From Streptomyces cyaneofuscatus (GTDB lineage Bacteria; Actinomycetota; Actinomycetes; Streptomycetales; Streptomycetaceae): a stretch of 64,000 bases of DNA. Below are positions 28,658-36,902 of the stretch, in pieces. The DNA is taken from NCBI RefSeq assembly GCF_000718135.1, contig NZ_JOEM01000026.1, positions 1 to 64,000 of the forward strand, given 5' to 3'. The translations under genes and the position numbers were made by a program. The notes below the pieces were generated by a model. The model saw only the letters and a program-made list of their open reading frames with translations. It was not told where the DNA came from and did not search any database. Within the stretch, counting starts at the first letter, position 1, and each line of letters starts with the position of its first letter.

Positions 28658-29269
28658 GTGGGCCTGCTCGACGCCATCCTCGGCCGCAGCAAACCCGTCC
28701 GCCCCGACCTCGACCAGCTCTTCGCCGTCCCCTCGGCCGCCCTCACCCTCCAGGCCGCCACCGGCTTCACGCCGACGGGCCTGGGCTCGGTCTGCTTCGC
28801 GGGCGTGGAGGGCGGCGGTTTCGCCCGCCTCCAGGAGGACGTACGGGAGCTGCTGGACGCCGACACGGAGCGCGGCGGCATCCCGGTGGAGTTCAGCCGG
28901 GACGCGTACGGCTACACGTGGCTGCTCGCCAGCCACCCGGCCGACGACACGGCGGGCCTGGTCAACGACCTGCACGCGGTGAACACCCTGCTCCAGGACG
29001 GCGGCTTCGGCCCGCACCTGCTGTGCTCACTGATCGGCTTCCGGGACGCGAAGGGCGCCGACGGCTCCGAGGACACCGACGGCCGGTCGCTGGCGCTGGT
29101 CTACCTCTACAAGCGCGGCACGTTCTACCCGTTCGCCCCGCTGCCCGGCGACGCCGAGAAGCGGGACAACCAGCTGGAGCTCCAGGTACGGGGCGCCCTC
29201 GGCGACGACCTCCGGGTGGAGAAGGACCTGTCCCGGTGGTTCCCGGTGTGGGGGGCGCCGGGGCTGTGA
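28658..29269 (+). CDS. pspAB: PspA-associated protein PspAB
   Basis: A 203-residue soluble protein starting GLLDAILGRSKPVRPDLDQLF and containing FRDAKGADGSEDTDG and VYLYKRGTFYPFAP, the pattern of the actinobacterial PspAB family. It follows htpX in one operon, starting at GTG 28658 behind AAGGAG. Members are linked to the phage-shock/envelope-stress response; the molecular role is not established. No pspA gene is present in this window. Confidence 0.85.
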   Translation: MGLLDAILGRSKPVRPDLDQLFAVPSAALTLQAATGFTPTGLGSVCFAGVEGGGFARLQEDVRELLDADTERGGIPVEFSRDAYGYTWLLASHPADDTAGLVNDLHAVNTLLQDGGFGPHLLCSLIGFRDAKGADGSEDTDGRSLALVYLYKRGTFYPFAPLPGDAEKRDNQLELQVRGALGDDLRVEKDLSRWFPVWGAPGL

Positions 29270-29533
29270 TCAGCCGTTGACGGTGGTGGTGACCGTGGCG
29301 TGGTCCAGGAACGCGGTCCAGGCGGCCGGGGCGACGGCGAAGGTGGGGCCGTCGGTGACCTTGGAGTCGCGGATGTGGACGGTGTGGGGGCAGGTGGCGA
29401 CCTCTACGCAGGCGTCCTGGAAGTCGCCGCTGTAGCTGGACTTGCGCCAGTCGTAGGCGACCTCGATGCAGGCTTCGCCCTCGTTGTTGCTGTAGCTCGA
29501 CTTGAACCAGGTCAGTCCGGGTCCGTGGCTCAC
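29270..29533 (-). CDS. DUF397 protein with duplicated motif
   Basis: An 87-residue DUF397 protein. The family motif occurs twice, WFKSSYSNNEGEACIEVA and WRKSSYSGDFQDACVEVA, followed by HIRDSK and the C-terminal WTAFLDHA. GTG 29533 overlaps the stop of the XRE regulator (GTGA), so the two are translationally coupled. DUF397 proteins are the usual partners of XRE/Scr1 regulators in Streptomyces and are often important in development. Confidence 0.93.
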   Translation of the reverse strand: MSHGPGLTWFKSSYSNNEGEACIEVAYDWRKSSYSGDFQDACVEVATCPHTVHIRDSKVTDGPTFAVAPAAWTAFLDHATVTTTVNG

Positions 29534-30351
29534 AGTTGTCTCACCTTCATCTCGATGACCTCCGCCGACTTCCAGGGGTTGAGTGCCTGGGCCCGCAGGA
29601 TGCCGAAGAGGTCCAGCTGGTCGCTCACTACCTCCGGCTTCGAGATCAACCTACCGCCGCCCTGCGCCTCCGCGAAGAGCAGATTGCGGCCTTCCGCCGT
29701 GGACATCAGCTGCATGGGACCGTTCAACCCCGCGTGCGTGTGCTGGTCCGACGGCATCACCTGAACCGTCAGGTGGTTGAACCGCTCGATGCAGTCCAGC
29801 ACGTGCAGCAACTGCTCCTTCAGCACCTCCGGTCCGCCCAGCGTCCGGTCCAGGACCGACTCCTCGATGACGTACCCGATGCGCGGCGGCGACTTCCGGG
29901 TCAGCACCGCCTGCCGTTCCAGTCGCGCTTCGACGTGCCGGACGATCTCCTCCTCCGAGTACGCCGGTACGCGCGAGCGGTACAGCGCGTACGCGTACGC
30001 CTCCGTCTGGAGCAGGCCCGGGATCAGCATCGTCTCGTACGCGCTGATGACCCGCGCGAGCCGTTCCAGCCGCGCCCAGTCCAGGAACTTCGGCGGGTAC
30101 TTCTCCTCGTCCACCAGCTCGCAGCACGCCTCCAGCGCCCCGTTCGCCACGAACAGCCGCTCGGCGTCCATCAGCAGGTCGCGCGAGGGAATGCGTTCCG
30201 CCCGTTCGACCGCGCCCATCAGGGATTCCGAGATCAGCAGCACGTCCGCCGCCGTCTTCTGCGTGTGTCCGGCCCGCACCCGGTGGATACGGATCAGATC
30301 GCCCACCAGCCGCAGTCCGTGCGTCGGCTCACTACTCGTCCCCACAGCCAT
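29530..30351 (-). CDS. XRE-family regulator with Scr1/DUF5753 domain
   Basis: A 273-residue protein. N-terminal helix-turn-helix: LRLVGDLIRIHRVRAGHTQKTAADVLLISESLMGAVERAER. The remaining ~200 residues form the DUF5753/Scr1 domain, with MLIPGLLQTEAYAYALYRSR, ARLERQAVLTRKSPPR and VLDCIERFNHLTVQVMPSD. Start ATG 30351 follows GAGGAGGG; two upstream starts are rejected. It is coupled to DUF397 and divergent from an unknown 137-residue gene, with a palindrome in the shared promoter region. Confidence 0.92.
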   Translation of the reverse strand: MAVGTSSEPTHGLRLVGDLIRIHRVRAGHTQKTAADVLLISESLMGAVERAERIPSRDLLMDAERLFVANGALEACCELVDEEKYPPKFLDWARLERLARVISAYETMLIPGLLQTEAYAYALYRSRVPAYSEEEIVRHVEARLERQAVLTRKSPPRIGYVIEESVLDRTLGGPEVLKEQLLHVLDCIERFNHLTVQVMPSDQHTHAGLNGPMQLMSTAEGRNLLFAEAQGGGRLISKPEVVSDQLDLFGILRAQALNPWKSAEVIEMKVRQL

Positions 30352-30362
30352 CCCGCCCTCCT

Positions 30363-30379
30363 CACATCGCATCGATGTG
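30363..30379. promoter_or_regulatory. dyad in the XRE / unknown-gene divergent promoter
   Basis: CACATCG (30363-30369) and CGATGTG (30373-30379), 7-bp perfect arms with a 3-nt spacer. It is a candidate operator for the XRE regulator. Confidence 0.5.
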
Positions 30380-30428
30380 GACCGTGTCCTGCTGGTCACG
30401 CTACGCAGTCGGGGGAATGCTCGTAGCC

Positions 30429-30842
30429 ATGACGAGCAAGAAGCACCCCGAATGGGTACCGGCCGCCGGGCACCAACTCCACCTCACCGGGATTCACTTC
30501 GACGCCATCCGGCTCCGGGGCATCCGCGGCGAGGCCGTCCTCCAGCACCTCGCCACCCTGACCGAGGGCGAGCCGGGGCCCGTGGTGCGGGAGATGGCCG
30601 GGGCGCGGTGGACGTACTTCCTGATTCCGCCGGGCGCGAGTGACGGGTACGACTGGCCGCCGGGCGTGAAGTGCTTCGGGCCGGCCACGCGGGACGAGTG
30701 GGTGGGCATCCCGGCCCCGGACGGCAACACGTACCCGCTGAGCTGGCGGTGCGGGGCGCCGGAGGAGGACGAGTTCGTGGATCCGGAGCTGCTGCACGGG
30801 CTGGTGATGGCCCAGCTGGCTCCGGCGGCCCACGAGGAGTGA
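30429..30842 (+). CDS. hypothetical protein, 137 aa
   Basis: A cytoplasmic protein with no signal or membrane segment. Visible elements are KKHPEWVPAAGHQLHLTGIHF, a core WTYFLIPPGASDGYDWPPGV, and an acidic end (PEEDEFVDPELLHGL). I do not recognise a domain. ATG 30429 is chosen because GGGGGAA lies 12 nt upstream; ATG 30417 would sit on it. The gene is divergent from XRE/DUF397 across 77 nt, so it is probably regulated by that pair. It converges on the DUF35 gene with a 6-nt gap. Confidence 0.72.
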   Translation: MTSKKHPEWVPAAGHQLHLTGIHFDAIRLRGIRGEAVLQHLATLTEGEPGPVVREMAGARWTYFLIPPGASDGYDWPPGVKCFGPATRDEWVGIPAPDGNTYPLSWRCGAPEEDEFVDPELLHGLVMAQLAPAAHEE

Positions 30843-30848
30843 GCAGGT

Positions 30849-31298
30849 TCAGCGGCCGGGCCGGAAGACCGGTACCGCCTCCCGGAACGTGACCGTCAGC
30901 CCCATACCGATGCGGAGGTCGCCGTGCGCGCACTCCACGACCTCCGTCATCATCCGCGGCCCCTCGGCGAGGTCGACGACGGCCGCGACGTACGGGACGC
31001 GGCCCCCGAAGGGCGGCAGGTCGTTACGGTGGACGACCGACCACGTGTAGAGCGTCGCCCGACCGCTCGCGCGCTCCCACTCCACGTCCTCGCTCCAGCA
31101 GTACGGGCAGAACTCGCGCGGGTAGTGATGCGCCCGCCCGCACCCACCGCACCGCCGGATCAGCAGCCGCCCCTCCCCCGCCGCCTCCCAGTACGGCCGG
31201 GTGAAGGCGTCCGGCTCGGGCAGGTCGAAGCGCGGGGGCACCGCCGGGCCCGGGGGTACCGCCCGGTCCGGGCCCGCCGCACGCTCCGGGGGCGTCAC
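30849..31298 (-). CDS. DUF35 zinc-ribbon/OB-fold protein
   Basis: A 149-residue protein: about 40 Pro-rich residues, then FTRPYWEAAGEGRLLIRRC, a CGGCG...CPYC zinc ribbon, and an OB fold (LYTWSVVHRNDLPPF, VPYVAAVVDL). GTG 31298 overlaps the DoxX stop, so it is co-translated with DoxX behind operator copy 5. It could be the missing partner of the Ltp gene at 25362, which has no DUF35 next to it; that assignment is inferred from the shared operator. Confidence 0.87.
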   Translation of the reverse strand: MTPPERAAGPDRAVPPGPAVPPRFDLPEPDAFTRPYWEAAGEGRLLIRRCGGCGRAHHYPREFCPYCWSEDVEWERASGRATLYTWSVVHRNDLPPFGGRVPYVAAVVDLAEGPRMMTEVVECAHGDLRIGMGLTVTFREAVPVFRPGR

Positions 31299-31747
31299 AG
31301 GAACAGCCCGAACGCCGCGTCCAGCGACCACGTCTGCCAGGCCATCGCGAACAGGGCCACGAGCGAGATCAGGGCCATCATCGCGTTCTGCCCCTGCTCG
31401 GCCCAGTCGTGGATCATCAGGACCAGGTAGAGCAGGTTGAGGAGGAGGCCGGCGATCAGGGCGATCGGGGTGAGGAAGCCCGTCACCAGGCCCAGTCCGA
31501 GGGCCAGTTCGGCGTAGACGACGACGTACGCGATCACCTTCGGGCGGGGTTCGACGACCCGCCGGAAGCCGGTGCACACCACACCCCATCGGTGCTTGCC
31601 CGCAATGTCTGCTGCCCAGGCGATCCCCGTGCCCCGCTCGAACCAGCCCTTCCTGTCCTTGTGCCGCCAGCTCTCCAGCCACCAGAGGCCGAGGCCTATA
31701 CGGAGGACGGCGAGCCATTCCGCACCGCTGAGCCAGATCGTCTGCAT
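31295..31747 (-). CDS. DoxX-like membrane protein
   Basis: A 150-residue protein with four membrane segments; it starts MQTIWLSGAEWLAVLRIGLG and has AYVVVYAELALGLGLVTGF and LLLNLLYLVLMIHDW, the DoxX/terminal-quinol-oxidase-subunit pattern. ATG 31747 follows GGAGGAG; an upstream in-frame start would run through the operator. It forms an operon with DUF35. The link between DoxX and an acyl-CoA binding protein is unusual; roles in membrane redox or substrate entry are possible but unproven. Confidence 0.82.
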   Translation of the reverse strand: MQTIWLSGAEWLAVLRIGLGLWWLESWRHKDRKGWFERGTGIAWAADIAGKHRWGVVCTGFRRVVEPRPKVIAYVVVYAELALGLGLVTGFLTPIALIAGLLLNLLYLVLMIHDWAEQGQNAMMALISLVALFAMAWQTWSLDAAFGLFL

Positions 31748-31774
31748 CGGGCAGCTCCTCCGGACGTCGAGAAC

Positions 31775-31789
31775 CTGACGGTACGTCAG
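31775..31789. promoter_or_regulatory. catabolic operator palindrome, copy 5
   Basis: CTGACGGTACGTCAG, six-base perfect arms around GTA, 28 nt upstream of the DoxX start (minus strand). Confidence 0.82.
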
Positions 31790-31843
31790 TTCAGCGGATG
31801 CGGGGCGCCTCGCGCAAGGGGTCTGCACGGACCGGCGCGCCCC

Positions 31844-32905
31844 CTAGCGCCGCCGCCCGCGCCCCAGCAGCCACGCCAGGTAGACCCCTCCCAGCGCGCC
31901 CGTCACCACCCCCACCGGCAGCGATCCCGCCGTCGGCAGGGTCACCGCCACCAGGTCCGAGGCGGAGAGCAGCAGGGCGCCCATCGCGGCGGCGGGCAGC
32001 AGCCCCGTTCCCGTACCGCGGCTGAGGCGACGGGCCAACTGCGGTGCGCAGAGCGCCACGAACACGATCGGGCCGGCCACCGAGACCGCCACCGCGCTGA
32101 GCCCCACCGCGATCAGGAGCACGAGGTAGCGGGTGCGGCCCGCGTCGACGCCCAGGCCGCCCGCCGCCTCGTCGCCCATCTCCAGCAGGTCCAGGCGGCG
32201 GACCAGCGGAAGGGCGAGCAGGAGCAGGGCCGCCAGCGCGAGGAGGGCCGGGAGGATCTGGTGGCGTTCGGTGGAGCCGAGGCTGCCGATCAGCCAGAGC
32301 TGGGCCGACTGGGCGTGGTCCAGGGCGGCCCGGGTGAGCAGGTACGCGTTGACCGAGGCCAGCAGCGAACCAACCGCGATCCCGGCGAGGATGAGCCGGT
32401 TGCCCCGGAACGAGCCGCGTCGGGCCAGGAGTTGCACGACGAGCGCCGTGGCCAGGCCGGCTCCTGCCGCGCCCACCGCCACGTACGCCGGGTTCCCGTG
32501 CAGCAGGACCAGCAACGCGCCCGTTGCCGCACCGGAGTTGAAGCCCACGATGTCCGGGCTGCCGAGCGGGTTCCGGGAGAGCTGCTGGAACAGCGCCCCG
32601 GCCGCCCCCAGGCCCGCGCCGACGACGAGCCCGAGGGCCACCCGGGGCAGCCGCAGCTCCAGCACCACGAACGCGGCCTGCTCCGAGCCCGCGCCGAGCA
32701 GCGCTCCCAGCACCTCGGCAGGCGGTACGAGTCCGTCCCGGGTGAGTGCGAGGGCGCCGCTGGCCGCCGCGAGGAGGGCCAGGAGGAGGGTGACGGCGAG
32801 GGGGCGGGGGCGCAGGCGGAGGGAGAGGCCACCGGGGGCGAGGCGGAGGGTCCGGCGGGCGGGGCCCCGGCCGCGTACGGTCATGGGCTTGCCGAGAGCG
32901 CTCAT
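31844..32905 (-). CDS. FecCD-type iron-siderophore ABC permease (second)
   Basis: A 353-residue integral membrane protein of the FecCD/BtuC family: RLPRVALGLVVGAGLGAAGALFQQ, NPLGSPDIVGFNSGAATG, SVAGPIVFVALCAPQLARRL and the terminal LPVGVVTGALGGVYLAWLLGR. About nine to ten membrane segments, after a 40-residue basic N-terminus. ATG 32905 overlaps the stop of the first permease gene (ATGA). No ATPase gene follows, so the transporter must borrow one. Confidence 0.93.
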   Translation of the reverse strand: MSALGKPMTVRGRGPARRTLRLAPGGLSLRLRPRPLAVTLLLALLAAASGALALTRDGLVPPAEVLGALLGAGSEQAAFVVLELRLPRVALGLVVGAGLGAAGALFQQLSRNPLGSPDIVGFNSGAATGALLVLLHGNPAYVAVGAAGAGLATALVVQLLARRGSFRGNRLILAGIAVGSLLASVNAYLLTRAALDHAQSAQLWLIGSLGSTERHQILPALLALAALLLLALPLVRRLDLLEMGDEAAGGLGVDAGRTRYLVLLIAVGLSAVAVSVAGPIVFVALCAPQLARRLSRGTGTGLLPAAAMGALLLSASDLVAVTLPTAGSLPVGVVTGALGGVYLAWLLGRGRRR

Positions 32906-33930
32906 GCCGCCACCGCCTTCCGCGAGGCGGACCGGTTGCGGCCGATCAGCCAGATCAGGACCGGCGCTCCCACGAACGCCGTCACGATGCCCACCTGAAT
33001 CTCGGCGGGCCGCGCGATGACCCGGCCCACGATGTCCGCGACGAGCAGCAGGCCCGCGCCGATGAGGACCGCGTACGGCATCAGGCGGCGGTGGTCGGGG
33101 CCGGTGAGGAGGCGGGCCACGTGCGGGGCGACCAAGCCGATGAAGCCGACCGGGCCGATGGCGGCGGTGGCGGCGCCGCTGAGGAGCACCGTGGCGAGCG
33201 TGCCGAGCAGGCGTACGCGCCCCGGGGCGACGCCCAGCGCCCGGCCCGCCTCGTCGCCGAGCGCGAACGCGTTGAGGGCGGGCGCGACAGCCAACGCCAG
33301 CACCGCGCCGGCCAACAGGAACGGCAACACCTCCCACAGCACCGCGAGCTCGCGGCCCGCCAATGTGCCGACGGACCACATCCGCAGGGTCCCGTACGCG
33401 TCCGCGTCCAGCACCCCCAGCCCGCTGACCACCGCCCCCAGCACGGCGGTGACGACCACCCCCGCGAGCACGAGCCCTTCGGGGGTGCCGCGGCCCGCAC
33501 CCCGGCCGCCGAGCAGGTACACGACCACCACCGCGACCGCCGCCCCCAGCAGCGCCCACCAGACGACGGCCTGGAGCGAGCGCGTACCGAGCAGCACGGT
33601 CGCGGCGACCACGGCGCAGGCGGCCCCGGTGTTGACGCCGAGGATGCCGGGGTCGGCCAGGGGGTTACGGGTCATCCCCTGCATCACCGCCCCGGCGAGG
33701 CCGAGCGCCGCCCCGGCCGTGACGGCGAGGAGCGTGCGCGGCACCCGGACCTCGCGGACCAGTGAGGCGTGCGGGGCGTCCGGGTCGAACAGTGCGGCCA
33801 GCACCTCGGCCGGGGGCACGGGCTGCGCGCCCACGGCGAGGCCGCCGGCCACGGCGAGGGCCAGGAGGATCAGCCCTGCCGTGAGCCCGGCGGCGTACCG
33901 TACGCGTGCGGCGGATATCTGACGAACCAC
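32902..33930 (-). CDS. FecCD-type iron-siderophore ABC permease (first)
   Basis: A 342-residue FecCD-family permease: EVRVPRTLLAVTAGAALGLAGAVMQG, NPLADPGILGVNTGAACAV, AIGPVGFIGLVAPHVARLLTG and VGIVTAFVGAPVLIWLIGR. GTG 33930 lies 2 nt after the substrate-binding-protein stop. The second gene of a three-gene iron-import operon (binding protein, two permeases), all translationally coupled or nearly so. Confidence 0.94.
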   Translation of the reverse strand: MVRQISAARVRYAAGLTAGLILLALAVAGGLAVGAQPVPPAEVLAALFDPDAPHASLVREVRVPRTLLAVTAGAALGLAGAVMQGMTRNPLADPGILGVNTGAACAVVAATVLLGTRSLQAVVWWALLGAAVAVVVVYLLGGRGAGRGTPEGLVLAGVVVTAVLGAVVSGLGVLDADAYGTLRMWSVGTLAGRELAVLWEVLPFLLAGAVLALAVAPALNAFALGDEAGRALGVAPGRVRLLGTLATVLLSGAATAAIGPVGFIGLVAPHVARLLTGPDHRRLMPYAVLIGAGLLLVADIVGRVIARPAEIQVGIVTAFVGAPVLIWLIGRNRSASRKAVAA

Positions 33931-33932
33931 CG

Positions 33933-34946
33933 TCAGCCGAAGGCCTTCTCGATCTTGTCGATCAGGTTGCCCGCGCTGTAGTAGTCCAGCCGAAAGGTGT
34001 CCAGGCCGAGGTCGTACACCCGCTTGTCCTTGACGGCGGCCAGGTCCTTCCAGACCGGGCGCGCGGTGGCGGCGGTGATCTCCTCGGGGGTGTGGCTGAC
34101 GAAGAGGAGCGAGCTGTCCTTCGCGGTGTCGGCCACCTTCTCCTGGCTGAACTCGGCGAAGTCCGAACGGCCGCCCTGCGTCTGGCCCTTGCCGGCCGGC
34201 GGTTCGAGGACGGTGAAGCCGAGCGAGGTGAGGAGCCGGCCCTGGGCGGACTCGGGGGTGAAGACGGTCATTGCGGACTGGTTGTCGCGGACGAGCGCGG
34301 CGGACTGGATCGGCACGGTGATGGCGGCCTTGACCTCGCCGACCCGCTTCTCGTGGGCGGCGACGACCTCGGTCGCACGCTTCTCCAGGCCGAGGTCCTT
34401 GCCGAGGCGGGCGGTGAGGTCCTGCCAGGAGACGTCGTCGTGGCGGTAGAGGAGGGTGGGGGCGACGACGGAGAGCTTGTCGTAGAACTTCTCGGCGTTC
34501 TCCGCGCCGGAGGAGGCGCCGATGATGAGGTCCGGCTTCAGTGCCAGTACGTTCTCCACGTCGGGCTCGAAGCCCTGGTAGGCGACCTTGACGCTGTTCT
34601 TGGCGGCGGCGTCGGACCACTGGGTGAAGAAGCCCTGCGTGTCGGTGATGACCGAGGGCGGGGTGGCCTGGGAGGCGATGACCGGGGCGTCGAGGGCCAG
34701 CAGGTGGCCGGTCATGGTGACGCTGACCGAGACGATGCGCTTGGGCTGGGCCGGGACCTTCTCCGTCGTACCGGCGTCGTGCTTCACGGAGCGGGTGGTG
34801 GCGGCCGCCTTGTCGCCGCCCTGGTCGCCCTTGGCGCTCGCGTCGGCCGCATCGCTTCCACCGCCACCGCAGGCGGTGAGCGCTAGGAGCCCGGCGACGA
34901 CGACCGCCGCGCCCTTGAACCGGGTCCGAAGCTGTCTGCCGTTCAT
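33933..34946 (-). CDS. iron-siderophore ABC transporter substrate-binding lipoprotein
   Basis: A 337-residue lipoprotein: signal peptide with lipobox LTAC (Cys26), a Gly/Ala/Asp linker, then the class III binding-protein fold of the FecB/FepB type (KRIVSVSVTMTGHLLALDAPV, ENVLALKPDLIIGASSGA, and KRVYDLGLDTFRLDYYSAGN near the C-terminus). It captures a ferric siderophore outside the membrane. ATG 34946 was chosen; an upstream in-frame start has no ribosome site. An iron box lies about 90 nt upstream. Confidence 0.94.
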   Translation of the reverse strand: MNGRQLRTRFKGAAVVVAGLLALTACGGGGSDAADASAKGDQGGDKAAATTRSVKHDAGTTEKVPAQPKRIVSVSVTMTGHLLALDAPVIASQATPPSVITDTQGFFTQWSDAAAKNSVKVAYQGFEPDVENVLALKPDLIIGASSGAENAEKFYDKLSVVAPTLLYRHDDVSWQDLTARLGKDLGLEKRATEVVAAHEKRVGEVKAAITVPIQSAALVRDNQSAMTVFTPESAQGRLLTSLGFTVLEPPAGKGQTQGGRSDFAEFSQEKVADTAKDSSLLFVSHTPEEITAATARPVWKDLAAVKDKRVYDLGLDTFRLDYYSAGNLIDKIEKAFG

Positions 34947-35033
34947 GTACGTCCCACCCCTTCGACCGCCGGGCGGGCGCGCGGCACTGCACCGCGCGAG
35001 GGCCCCCCGATGGTCACCCCACAACAACCGAAG

Positions 35034-35052
35034 CAAGGTTAGCCTTACCTTA
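35034..35052. promoter_or_regulatory. iron box (DmdR1/IdeR-type operator)
   Basis: CAAGGTTAGCCTTACCTTA matches the actinobacterial iron-box consensus TTAGGTTAGGCTAACCTAA at about 15 of 19 positions on the opposite strand. It lies between the binding-protein gene (minus) and the monooxygenase gene (plus), so iron could control both. Confidence 0.8.
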
Positions 35053-35172
35053 GATGGGGCTAGGGGTGCGAAGGGGAGGCAATCACCGCATCCCGCCCCC
35101 CGTGATCAATTCGCAATCGTTTCCCACCTTGACCGAGACCCATCAACAGAGCGGGCGATTACGCTCCGAACC

Positions 35173-36366
35173 ATGCCCAACAGCCCTTCCCCCACAGGCC
35201 GTACCGATGTCGTCGCCCTCACCGACCGTACGGACGACCGGCCCGTCTACGTCATCGGCGGCGGGCCCGGCGGCCTCGCCGCCGCTGCCGCGCTCCGCGA
35301 CCGGGGCGTACGGGCGGTGGTCCTGGAGAAGGCGGACCGGGTCGGCGCCTCCTGGCGCGGCCACTACGACCGGCTGCACCTGCACACCACGCGGCGCTGG
35401 TCGGCGCTGCCGGGGCTGAAGATGCCGCGCAGGTTCGGGCGGTGGGTGGGCCGGGACGACGTGGTGCGGTACCTGGAGAAGTACACCGAGCACCACGAGC
35501 TGGAAGTGGTGACGGGCGTCGAGGTGAACCGGATCGACCCGGCCCCCGACGGCTCCGGCGACTGGCAGCTCACCGCGACCGGCGGCCGGGTCCTGCGGGG
35601 CCGCGCGGTCGTCGTCGCCACGGGCTTCAACCACACCCCGCGCATCCCGCAGTGGCCGGACCGCGACACGTTCACCGGGGAGCTGCTGCACGCGGCGGAG
35701 TACCGGAACCCGGCCCCGTACGCCGGCAAGGACGTCCTGGTGGTCGGCATCGGCAACACGGGGGCCGAGATCTCGGCGGACCTCGCGGAGGGCGGAGCCT
35801 CCCAGGTGCGGATCGCGGTGCGCACCGCCCCGCACATCGTGCGCCGCTCCACGGCGGGGTGGCCGGCCCAGGCGACCGGCATCCTGGTCCGCCGGCTTCC
35901 GGTGCGGCTGGTTGACCGGGCGGGGGCCGTGATGGCGCGGATCGCCGTACCGGACCTGTCGGCGCAGGGGCTGCCGCGGCCGGGGACGGGCCTGTACTCG
36001 CGGGTGCGGGAGGGGGCGATCCCGGTCCAGGACGTGGGGTTGATCGATGCGGTGAAGAACGGCACGGTGACCCCCGTGGCGGCCGTCGCCTCCTTCGACA
36101 AGGACGCGGTGGTCCTGGCCGACGGCACCCGCCTCACCCCGGACGCGGTGATCGCGGCGACCGGCTACACCCGGGCCCTGGAGCCGCTGGTGGGCCACCT
36201 GGACGTGCTGGACGCGCGGGGGCGCCCGGTCACCCACGGGGGCCGCACCCCGAAGCAGGCCCCGGGTCTCTACTTCACCGGCTTCACCAATCCGATCAGC
36301 GGGATGCTGCGCGAGATGGCCCTGGACGCCGGGAAGATCGCCAAGAGGGTGGCGCGGGCCCACTGA
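35173..36366 (+). CDS. flavin-containing monooxygenase (FMO/YUCCA-like)
   Basis: A 397-residue NAD(P)H/FAD monooxygenase. The FAD-binding GGGPGGLAAAAAL is near residue 28; the second dinucleotide motif VVGIGNTGAEIS is near residue 195; the FMO-like segment between them is ATGFNHTPRIPQWPD. DGTRLTPDAVIAATGY and GLYFTGFTNPISG mark the C-terminal half. ATG 35173 has only a weak ribosome site. The gene is divergent from the siderophore operon and shares its iron-box region; a siderophore-related role is possible, but it is not an N-hydroxylase of the ornithine type. Confidence 0.87.
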   Translation: MPNSPSPTGRTDVVALTDRTDDRPVYVIGGGPGGLAAAAALRDRGVRAVVLEKADRVGASWRGHYDRLHLHTTRRWSALPGLKMPRRFGRWVGRDDVVRYLEKYTEHHELEVVTGVEVNRIDPAPDGSGDWQLTATGGRVLRGRAVVVATGFNHTPRIPQWPDRDTFTGELLHAAEYRNPAPYAGKDVLVVGIGNTGAEISADLAEGGASQVRIAVRTAPHIVRRSTAGWPAQATGILVRRLPVRLVDRAGAVMARIAVPDLSAQGLPRPGTGLYSRVREGAIPVQDVGLIDAVKNGTVTPVAAVASFDKDAVVLADGTRLTPDAVIAATGYTRALEPLVGHLDVLDARGRPVTHGGRTPKQAPGLYFTGFTNPISGMLREMALDAGKIAKRVARAH

Positions 36367-36401
36367 GGTCCGGCAGTTGCCTCTGTGGAAGGTCCTCCTG
36401 G

Positions 36402-36731
36402 CTACGGAAGGGCTTCCAGCCGCTCCATGTTCTCCTCGCCCCACTCACCGAGCGGGGTGAGCGCGGTGATGAGCGAGCGGCCGAACTCCGTCAGCGAGTA
36501 CTCCACCTTCGGCGGCACCTGCTGGTGCACCTCGCGGTGCACCAGGCCGCTGGCCTCCAGTTCGCGCAGCTGCAGGATCAGCATGCGCTCACTGATCCCG
36601 GCCACGGTCCGGCGCAACTCGCCGAAGCGCAGGGGGCCTTCGTCGAGCCAGAACAGAATCAGGCCCTTCCACTTCCCTCCCATGACATCGATGGCGGCAT
36701 CCAGTCCGCAGGTGTAACTCCGCTTCGGCAT
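36402..36731 (-). CDS. HxlR-family transcriptional regulator
   Basis: A 109-residue winged-helix HxlR protein: CGLDAAIDVMGGKWKGLILF, RFGELRRTVAGISERMLILQLRELE and the wing VHREVHQQVPPKVEYSLTEFG. One N-terminal cysteine (YTCG) is at the position used for redox or electrophile sensing in related regulators. ATG 36731 follows GGGAGGG. Divergent from the imine-reductase-like gene; direct repeats in the shared promoter look like its operator. Confidence 0.92.
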   Translation of the reverse strand: MPKRSYTCGLDAAIDVMGGKWKGLILFWLDEGPLRFGELRRTVAGISERMLILQLRELEASGLVHREVHQQVPPKVEYSLTEFGRSLITALTPLGEWGEENMERLEALP

Positions 36732-36756
36732 CTGCCCTCCCGGGGGCTCACCACTG

Positions 36757-36792
36757 ACAGAACTGTGGGTACCGAACAGAATTGTAGGTACT
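36757..36792. promoter_or_regulatory. direct repeats, probable HxlR operator
   Basis: ACAGAACTGTGGGTACC (36757-36773) and ACAGAATTGTAGGTACT (36776-36792) are 17-bp repeats with a 19-bp period and contain GGTAC half-sites as often seen with HxlR regulators. They lie 26 nt upstream of the HxlR start. Confidence 0.65.
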
Positions 36793-36902
36793 TGCGGAAG
36801 ATTCAGTGCCCTCGCAGCATGGAACAGGCGGCGCGCAGGGAGCCCACAACTCCCTTTCTCACGCCTGCCCTTCACTCCCTCTCGCTGACGCAGGAGCACC
36901 CC

